IMG/VR virus record: IMGVR_UViG_3300025872_000041
Span: 1-64,000 of that record
Strand: one strand, 5' to 3'
DNA length: 64,000 bases
From: a virus
Numbering within the stretch: the first letter of the stretch is position 1; each line of letters begins with the position of its first letter. The translations under genes were made by a program, and so were the position numbers. The notes beneath the pieces were generated by a model. That model ran no database searches and was not told where the DNA came from. It was given only the letters and a program-made list of their open reading frames with translations. Below are positions 58,301 to 64,000 of this stretch, in pieces.

Positions 58301-60110
58301 TTGGATGAATACTGGAAAGTATAATGTTGGTGATTTATTAGATATTGTTTTTGAGCCAACTAGTGATAGCATTCTACCTAATGATTATCATCATTTAGAT
58401 AGAAGAATGACTTCTGGATTTTTGATGGTTAGGTTTGCTTATATGTATTTGTTTAATTCTGGCGTTAGAGATTTCTATGTAGAGTCAGAAATTAACTTAG
58501 CATATAGAGATTATGATGATAATCCTGGTAAGAGACACTACGATTTTAGAACATATAGTAACTATGAGCAGTTGTTTAGTGCTCCATACATTAAAGATAC
58601 AAACTACTATAAGTATGATTACTCTTTAAGTATTAGTAAACATGTATCAAACTTTGTTTCATGGGGTAATCTTCAACCAAGAATATATGATCCTAATAAT
58701 GTAAGTTGCTTTACCTCTTATGAGACAAGAGTTATTTATTCTTTACAACAACAGTATGAATTAAGAAAAGATAACTGGAGACAGTTCTTAGCAAATAACT
58801 ATTACGACTTTAATTCTAAGGTTGTAACTATGAGAAACTTTGGTAAAACTGGTGCAGTTATTATGTTCAATGATAGCTCTCCTATTTTATTTCAAGGTGC
58901 AGAAACTTTAGATCTTAATGGTGGAACTAAATTAACTATTGGTGATGGTCAGTTATTTAATGGTCAACCATTACAAAATGTAATAAATGTAGATCCTGAG
59001 TTTGAATATGGTAGTTGTCAGAATAGATTATCTGTAATCAATACTCCAGCAGGTTTATTCTATGCAAGCCAAAACCAAGGAAAGGTATTTTCTTTTGGTC
59101 AAGGAATACAAGACATTTCTAAGTCTGGTATGAAGTGGTGGTTTTCACAATACAGTCCTTATGCTGTTCTTGAAGATTTTCCTGATCTAGATCCTATAGT
59201 ATTAGATAATACAATTATTGGGGTTGGATTACAAACTACTTATGATAACATAAATGAGATTCTTTATTTCTGTAAGAAAGACTATAAATTAAAACCTGAG
59301 TTTAAAGGTAAATTTAAAGCCGGAGCACAGAACAAACTCATATCTACAGAGTATGCAGGATTAATAATTAATTTAGGTGATCCTACATATTTTGATGATG
59401 TATCATGGACTGTTAGTTATGATCCTAAAGCAAAAGCATTTATATCTTTTCATGACTGGCATCCAGATTTAGTAATGGCTAGTAAGACATACTATATGAC
59501 AGTTAAGAATAATACTATTTGGAAACATAACTTAGTATGTAACTCTTTCTGTAATTACTATGGTGTTGATTATCCATTTGAGATTGAGTATGTACAGAAC
59601 CAAGGTCAAACCGTTACAACAACTAGATCAGTAGAGTATATTCTAGAATGTTATAAGTATTCTCCTAACTGTTTAGATTATCATCACTTATTAGATGAAA
59701 ATTTTGATCGGGCTATTGTATATAATACAGAACAAATTTCTGGGGACTTAGTATTAAACTTATCTCCTAAGAATAATCCTTATTTAATTAATAACTATCC
59801 TTTAGTAAATGCTAGTAATATTGATATCTTATTTTCTAAAGAAGAACAGAAATATAGATTTAATCAATTCTGGGATATTACTAATGACCGTGGTGAATTT
59901 ACTGGAACTTTTGTACCCATGTGGACTACTGAACCTAACGGTTATATTAGGAATATTAATGCAACTTACGTAAATTATAATAAGGGAGCTACACAAAGAA
60001 AGAAGTTTAGGCATTATATTAATAAGGTTGTATTAAAGAAGCTTATTTCCGGGTCATCTAAATTCTTATTAAAACTCTCCAACAATAAACTACTTGCATC
60101 ATTTAGATAA
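55371..60110 (+). CDS. Giant tail (muzzle/stabilisation-like) protein, 1579 residues
   Basis: The position after the ring-like genes and the length match the large tail protein of crAss-like phages (named muzzle in phiCrAss001, tail stabilisation protein elsewhere). The N-terminus (MDGKTSLIHTELYNKGLLKD) is followed by beta-rich domains with VLGNEPSNIAC. Residues about 675-750 are an unusual Gly/Ala-rich hydrophobic stretch (AGVAIGVTAANAANGNAL, AGASGAVVGAFAGAAAYAIG) that reads like membrane helices. The C-terminal third is aromatic beta structure ending in a basic tail (TQRKKFRHYINKVVLKK). Confidence 0.72.
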   Translation: MDGKTSLIHTELYNKGLLKDVSDAYIGEGYWTHARNAVNNSPSGDVGVLGNEPSNIACVEVPYTIIGTIYISNGKWAIYSTNDFSSEIGLFDENGCTYNTIHNDPLNQCFKFNKVYPIIGVSKYTSDCTWNLYWDDGNNPSRTMNIGKEEAWPYSPLNWEGVPYLMNDLDPGPCKDEVSSGVLDCDKLRLAAYAKTPCIQVKKGVGLGTLLNGSYQATIAYSVNGIKVTDYLAISNVQALWTHDNVNGSLDIIISDIDTDYDEFELVLIGFVNQQAVARKIGYYSTQTTTISLDAVDPTLATVPLEQIPLRTPAYEKSAGMYNVNDYLIRVGPTTYEDFNYQPLANNITAKWVGVEYPADYYYKGGNKPTFLRDEVYSFFIRWIYDTGDKSSSYHIPGRAPKPGELNNNSSPDHIIDFGQEQEWQVNNTATILPASGTTDDGGLIKYSGELAYWESTEKYPDNKPEIWGDLCAENIRHHKMPDDIVIPNYNPTTNSIIILGVEFSNIEFPVDQNNQYITSIIGYEILRGTREGNRTIIAKGLINNMREYDIPDKIAGDKVTTGLYVNYPYNFLDHDPFLGRDKATLDRPGNRSVQTKGGAFRDKDKYDSTGLSNVDVTLFDGVKRDIFSFHSPETTFRNPFLSATELKVYGEVYGNVIGRFIPVENHPKDKFITDTAVILSSLAGVAIGVTAANAANGNALDQGKAAIMTVALGSIIGTPVAGASGAVVGAFAGAAAYAIGRAFLLSYYWLESTRNIVEIIESIGKKRQFAYQYVSHGFYNNLIKAAVGSRRRGIKNSLYLDPVVQEYDNIYRINNLYRANTVVLTTERTINDPITKDNTLFTIGHIARSQNGRPDLSVYGVDDKGNPFNAKDIWKEPEAYTQTSVTSAHYAALKIKNDNLYGQLDGIRQIPVGCINLWTINKALKATSGLVFGGDMYVNRYTEKSTFFYFTQWMQNLPDSTEWDYRLYNMLPYPRYWMNTGKYNVGDLLDIVFEPTSDSILPNDYHHLDRRMTSGFLMVRFAYMYLFNSGVRDFYVESEINLAYRDYDDNPGKRHYDFRTYSNYEQLFSAPYIKDTNYYKYDYSLSISKHVSNFVSWGNLQPRIYDPNNVSCFTSYETRVIYSLQQQYELRKDNWRQFLANNYYDFNSKVVTMRNFGKTGAVIMFNDSSPILFQGAETLDLNGGTKLTIGDGQLFNGQPLQNVINVDPEFEYGSCQNRLSVINTPAGLFYASQNQGKVFSFGQGIQDISKSGMKWWFSQYSPYAVLEDFPDLDPIVLDNTIIGVGLQTTYDNINEILYFCKKDYKLKPEFKGKFKAGAQNKLISTEYAGLIINLGDPTYFDDVSWTVSYDPKAKAFISFHDWHPDLVMASKTYYMTVKNNTIWKHNLVCNSFCNYYGVDYPFEIEYVQNQGQTVTTTRSVEYILECYKYSPNCLDYHHLLDENFDRAIVYNTEQISGDLVLNLSPKNNPYLINNYPLVNASNIDILFSKEEQKYRFNQFWDITNDRGEFTGTFVPMWTTEPNGYIRNINATYVNYNKGATQRKKFRHYINKVVLKKLISGSSKFLLKLSNNKLLASFR

Positions 60111-63100
60111 TGGCAAAGAAAAAACCTATAGTATCTCCTTTAGGTCAGTGGGCTTATCCCGGTGAAGTTACAATCATACCCTCTTCTAACATAACAATGA
60201 AGGGGGTTAATTATCCTGTATTAGGTGTAGATGATTTAGGTAACAGCCAGATGATGATGCCAGGTCAAGATTATAATTTTGCTGGACAATATGTAACTGA
60301 GTATCCTCAGATGCAGTTTGGTGGTATGTCTAAAAGAAAGATAGACAAAATTCTTAATCAGAACAAAGATTTAAACTTTGTTCAAAGAATGTATCAATCT
60401 AATACACCAAGTATAATTATACCCGGTCAGAAATATCCTTCTACACATTTTATGGAAAGCTCTGATGGTCGTGTATATCCTACAGTTGTACAAATGCCTG
60501 ATGGTAGTTTACAATACTTAGGAGATAATGCATATGATTATGCAAATCAGACCGGTCAGTATATTGAGTTTCCTAATGATAGGCAAGCTAGAAGATTTGC
60601 TAAGAGTTATAAAAAAGGAACCGGGGTATTACAAGAGTTTGGTAAAGGTGGTTTAAGACAGTGGTTTGCTGAAGAGTGGACCGATGTTAAGACCGGTAAA
60701 CCTTGTGGTAGGTCAGGTGATGAGAAAGGTTCTAGACCTTATCCTGCATGCAGACCTAAGAAGCGGGTAAATGAAACAACCCCCAAGACTACATCAGAGA
60801 TGTCATCTGCAGAGAAGGCTAAGTTTAAAAGAGAGAAAACATCTGGTAAGCGTATAGACTATAATCATAAGCGTAGACAAGATGGTGGTGAAACAGGATG
60901 GTTAGATGAATATCAAACTGGTGGTAGTGAACAGAATCCTGAAAGAATGCAGGGTATTGATATCAAGCGTAAAAAGAAAAATGTAAGCGATAGTCCTAGA
61001 TATCAGTATGATGATAAAGGTAATTTATTATATACTCCAGAATTAAGTATATGGCCATACGCATCAGATGGTAGTTCAAGAGATGAATTTTTAGTAAATC
61101 CTAAATTATCTGTTCAGAATTTAAATCCGACTTTAGAAGAATTTATAAATGTTGCTTCTCCATATTATCCGATAGATAATAAGTTAGTAACGGATCCAAA
61201 AATTAATTTACAATCCTCTAATTATCAAAGATCTCTAGAACAAGAATATGTTTTACCACAGATAGTTGGTAAGTCATTTGGTAATTTACCTATAGTTAAA
61301 GATGATGGATATTCTCCAAATAGAAGATGGGTCTCTAATTTAAGAGCTAAAGATACTGGTGCAAAATTTGGTAAAGATTCTTATGCCTATGTTTTAAAAA
61401 CTAATCCAAATAATTTAGTAGATTATTCTACAAAAAAGGCTATTGAAGCTGCAGTATCTTCAAATGATGAAGATTTTTATGATTATTTAGCAAAAAATAA
61501 TTATTCACCTAATATGGTGCAGCAACTTGAAAAAAACCGTCCTGATCAAATCTGGAATCGTGCGGAACAAATGCGGGTTGAAATGCGTAATAATCCAGAA
61601 ATAATGTCTTGGGCTAATCTGCATAATGTGGATTTGGGATATAAAGAAAAAGGAAAAGGTGATGATTCTTTTGCTTCTAAAATTCCGGAATCTATTTATG
61701 CAAATAGATTAGTAAGAGCAGGATTACCTACAAATAGACCTGACTATGAATATAAACCGATGGAAACTTATATAGTACAAGATCCTTCTAAGTTTGATCT
61801 TGCTGGTTATTTTCCAATGGGTTCTATAGTAAAAGATGCTGAGCAAAAAGTACTTAATAAAAAAATACCAGGAAAATTAAAAAGAGAATATATCTATAGT
61901 AATAGTCCAGAATATTTTGAAAAAGAAGCTTATATAAAAGATGAGATGGCAAGAAGAATGGGTATTAATCCAAGTGCTTTTGATTCTGGAGAGTATCTTA
62001 TTCACTATAATCAATCACCTATAACAGAATATACACCAGGTAAGAAATATGGTGGATGGTTAGAAGAGTATCAACGTGGTGGAACATTACCTCCTATATA
62101 TACATCTAATCCAAGAAAAGTACAATTTTATCAGGATAGTTTAAATTTATATAATAAATATCAACCATCCTTTGATAAATATAAAAACTGGACTAGACTA
62201 AATAATATACAAACTGCTTCTTTACAAGGTAATGATTTATTTAATCAGCATTGGGGTCCTTTTAAACCTAAAGGTCCTTCTCCTTATAATGAGCATATAG
62301 TAATAAAACCTGTAGAAGAAATGATGCATCATTATCTAAGACCTCGTGGGGGTCCAGGTAATTTTACTCATCTTACTGAAAGACCAGGAAATAATTATTT
62401 AGAAACTAAACTATCTGATTATCTTACACCTAATTCAAGAGAAACTCGTCTTTGGCATGCAGTTGATAATAATGGTAGGTACTTACCACTGGGTGTTGGT
62501 ATAACTCCTTCTCAAAAAAGAAGTAATGATGCTAGAAGAAGTAGAACGTGGCCTGTTAGTGTAACTAAAAAAGATTTTCTAGATTTAGGATTAACTGGTG
62601 TTACTCCAGATTTAAATTCTGTTTTTAGATTTAAAAAACCAGTACAACCTTATATTTTAACAAATCCAGAAATTACTCCTAAAGTAGTAGAACCAGTTTC
62701 AGTAGTAGAACCACCTAAGCCTTCTTTATTTGTATCTAATATAGATAGGGACATGTATACTCCCGGTGGAGGAATGGCTAGAGAATATAACATTGGTGTT
62801 ACATTACAAGATGGCAACCGGAAATCATTCAGAACTGAAAAAGAATTTCAGGATTGGAAGGCTGCAAATAACTTAGATATTAGTAAAGCTAAAGTAACTG
62901 AAGGTAGAGGTTATAGTTATGACTATCCAGAAAATAAGAAGTATGGTGGATGGTTGAATAAATATCAAACAGGTGGTTGGGCTGGTTGGACACCTAATGT
63001 AGGTAAGCCATATATGAGAACTAGTCCTGCAGGTAATGCCGGCTACACTGATAATACTAGAGTAGTTAATCAGAATACAAATGTTAGTGCAGAGAATAGA

Positions 63101-64000
63101 AAAGCAGCGGAAGCAGCTGAATATGCTAAACGTGTAGGTAGTATTAGTCAGGGTAAAACTAAATCTGCTTATGAAAAAGCAAGAGAAGCTAGTTCATTAG
63201 TAGCACAAGCAGAACAACGTAAAGGTTCTGCTGATCCTTTAGACTATGTATTAGATATGGTTAATCCGGCTACGTATGGATTTGCCGGAGCTGATCTAAT
63301 AGGTAATACTGCAATGGGTGTAAACAACTTAGCTAAAGGTAATTTTAGTGAAGCTGCTGGTAATGCTTTTGATGCTGGTATGAATGCTTTGTATTTATTG
63401 CCTGCAAAAGGTGTTGCTAAAGCTATTGCAAGTCCTATGGCATTTAGACCTGTAGAAGGTATGATGTATAGAGGTCTTGGTAAAGAAGGTTTTAGAGATG
63501 CTATAGAGTCAGGTGTATTTAGACCTAAACAACTTAATTATTCTCCCGGTAGATCTCTTGCTGAAAAAGCTAACTCTCCAAAACAATTTAGTAGTACATA
63601 TTATGCACCAAGTAAAAAATTTGGAGTTGTAGAAAGATATGGTTCAGATTATGTAGCTGAAGTACCTTATAATGAAGCTGATTTTTTTAGAAGGTATAGT
63701 AAAAGAAATGATTGGAGTTATTCTACTCCAAGACAAATTCCTATTACTGAAGGAAGAATATTAAAGAAAGATTGGTTACTAGGATATAAACCAATAGATG
63801 TTTCTAATGCACAATCTTCTATGAATCTATCTAAAATGGATGGTAGCTATTTAGTTCGTGAACTTTTAGGAGAAGCAATTAAAGGTAATCAAAATAGAAA
63901 AGCAATTGCTGAAGGAAATGCTTGGTTAAAAAATTGGATTGATGATCCAATAACTCAAACTAAGATAGATACTGATTTAGGTTGGATTCCACAAAGAAGT
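60110..64000 (+). CDS. Partial giant mosaic cargo-like protein (C-terminus outside window), at least 1297 residues
   Basis: ATG at 60110 overlaps the previous stop. The frame is open for 1297 codons to the window edge. Residues about 165-250 (FAEEWTDVKTGKPCGRSGDE, cut near residue 202, then YPACRPKKRVNETTPKT) match a basic domain known from phage virion proteins (DUF5872-like). YGGWL(D/E/N)(E/K)YQ(T/R)GG spacers occur near residues 263, 645 and 944 and split the protein into modules. After the third comes a hydrophobic stretch (about 1045-1115), then MMYRGLGKEGFRDAIESG (about 1118), an ADP-ribosyltransferase-like start. It probably travels in the head and enters the cell with the DNA. Confidence 0.72.
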   Translation, partial: MAKKKPIVSPLGQWAYPGEVTIIPSSNITMKGVNYPVLGVDDLGNSQMMMPGQDYNFAGQYVTEYPQMQFGGMSKRKIDKILNQNKDLNFVQRMYQSNTPSIIIPGQKYPSTHFMESSDGRVYPTVVQMPDGSLQYLGDNAYDYANQTGQYIEFPNDRQARRFAKSYKKGTGVLQEFGKGGLRQWFAEEWTDVKTGKPCGRSGDEKGSRPYPACRPKKRVNETTPKTTSEMSSAEKAKFKREKTSGKRIDYNHKRRQDGGETGWLDEYQTGGSEQNPERMQGIDIKRKKKNVSDSPRYQYDDKGNLLYTPELSIWPYASDGSSRDEFLVNPKLSVQNLNPTLEEFINVASPYYPIDNKLVTDPKINLQSSNYQRSLEQEYVLPQIVGKSFGNLPIVKDDGYSPNRRWVSNLRAKDTGAKFGKDSYAYVLKTNPNNLVDYSTKKAIEAAVSSNDEDFYDYLAKNNYSPNMVQQLEKNRPDQIWNRAEQMRVEMRNNPEIMSWANLHNVDLGYKEKGKGDDSFASKIPESIYANRLVRAGLPTNRPDYEYKPMETYIVQDPSKFDLAGYFPMGSIVKDAEQKVLNKKIPGKLKREYIYSNSPEYFEKEAYIKDEMARRMGINPSAFDSGEYLIHYNQSPITEYTPGKKYGGWLEEYQRGGTLPPIYTSNPRKVQFYQDSLNLYNKYQPSFDKYKNWTRLNNIQTASLQGNDLFNQHWGPFKPKGPSPYNEHIVIKPVEEMMHHYLRPRGGPGNFTHLTERPGNNYLETKLSDYLTPNSRETRLWHAVDNNGRYLPLGVGITPSQKRSNDARRSRTWPVSVTKKDFLDLGLTGVTPDLNSVFRFKKPVQPYILTNPEITPKVVEPVSVVEPPKPSLFVSNIDRDMYTPGGGMAREYNIGVTLQDGNRKSFRTEKEFQDWKAANNLDISKAKVTEGRGYSYDYPENKKYGGWLNKYQTGGWAGWTPNVGKPYMRTSPAGNAGYTDNTRVVNQNTNVSAENRKAAEAAEYAKRVGSISQGKTKSAYEKAREASSLVAQAEQRKGSADPLDYVLDMVNPATYGFAGADLIGNTAMGVNNLAKGNFSEAAGNAFDAGMNALYLLPAKGVAKAIASPMAFRPVEGMMYRGLGKEGFRDAIESGVFRPKQLNYSPGRSLAEKANSPKQFSSTYYAPSKKFGVVERYGSDYVAEVPYNEADFFRRYSKRNDWSYSTPRQIPITEGRILKKDWLLGYKPIDVSNAQSSMNLSKMDGSYLVRELLGEAIKGNQNRKAIAEGNAWLKNWIDDPITQTKIDTDLGWIPQRS

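Noticed and set aside
1-64000. Lysogeny module or attachment site
   Set aside because: No integrase, excisionase or clear repressor gene is seen; this does not exclude one elsewhere in the genome.

Overview
The window is a 64 kb piece of a double-stranded DNA tailed phage that very probably infects a member of the Bacteroidota. The genome is AT-rich. Several intergenic regions carry the Bacteroidota-type promoter (TTG, about 18-21 bases, then TAnnTTTG), and start codons lack clear Shine-Dalgarno sequences. The order terminase, portal, scaffold-like, major capsid, later metallophosphatase, IHF-like protein, two ring or tail-tube-like proteins, a 1579-residue tail protein and a giant mosaic cargo-like protein resembles the structural block of crAss-like phages (Crassvirales, podoviruses). 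This assignment rests on recalled gene order and protein patterns, not on a search.

Bases 1-12,040 are read from the minus strand. This is a dense run of small, often overlapping genes: N-terminal 'MTxNKQQ' family proteins, an HNH nuclease, a GIY-YIG homing endonuclease with its own promoter, a spore-photoproduct-lyase-like radical SAM protein, two proteins with acidic SSB-like tails, a membrane-anchored glucosaminidase endolysin and small membrane proteins. Many are separated by intrinsic terminators. Inside it, at 8.9-9.9 kb, lies an RNA locus. It has a host-type promoter, a standard tRNA-Leu(TAA), a 355-base non-coding stretch packed with helices (one RNA closed by a 15-bp stem and ending in U6), and two tRNA-like genes with identical ends but oversized, unrelated centres.

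The divergence zone, 12,043-12,237, carries five runs of G. From 12,238 onward everything is on the plus strand. First come small DNA-binding or zinc proteins, an IHF-like protein and a PD-(D/E)XK nuclease. Packaging and head genes follow (TerL, portal, scaffold-like protein, major capsid protein, decoration-like protein, connector-like proteins, a Dps-like protein). From 26 to 51.8 kb there is a very large adhesion region: a Cys-containing structural protein, five fibre-type genes (two ending in Peptidase_S74 chaperone domains), three LamG-like proteins, small tail-associated proteins, and Cys-rich or fibronectin-like proteins. A second GIY-YIG homing gene sits between two fibre genes. The last part, 52.0-64.0 kb, holds the metallophosphatase, IHF-like, ring-like, muzzle-like and cargo-like genes. 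The last of these runs off the window.

The most unusual items are the structured RNA with its twin tRNA-like genes, the mosaic cargo protein with an ADP-ribosyltransferase-like module, and the glycine/alanine-rich hydrophobic segment in the 1579-residue tail protein. Function names below are from motif reading only.
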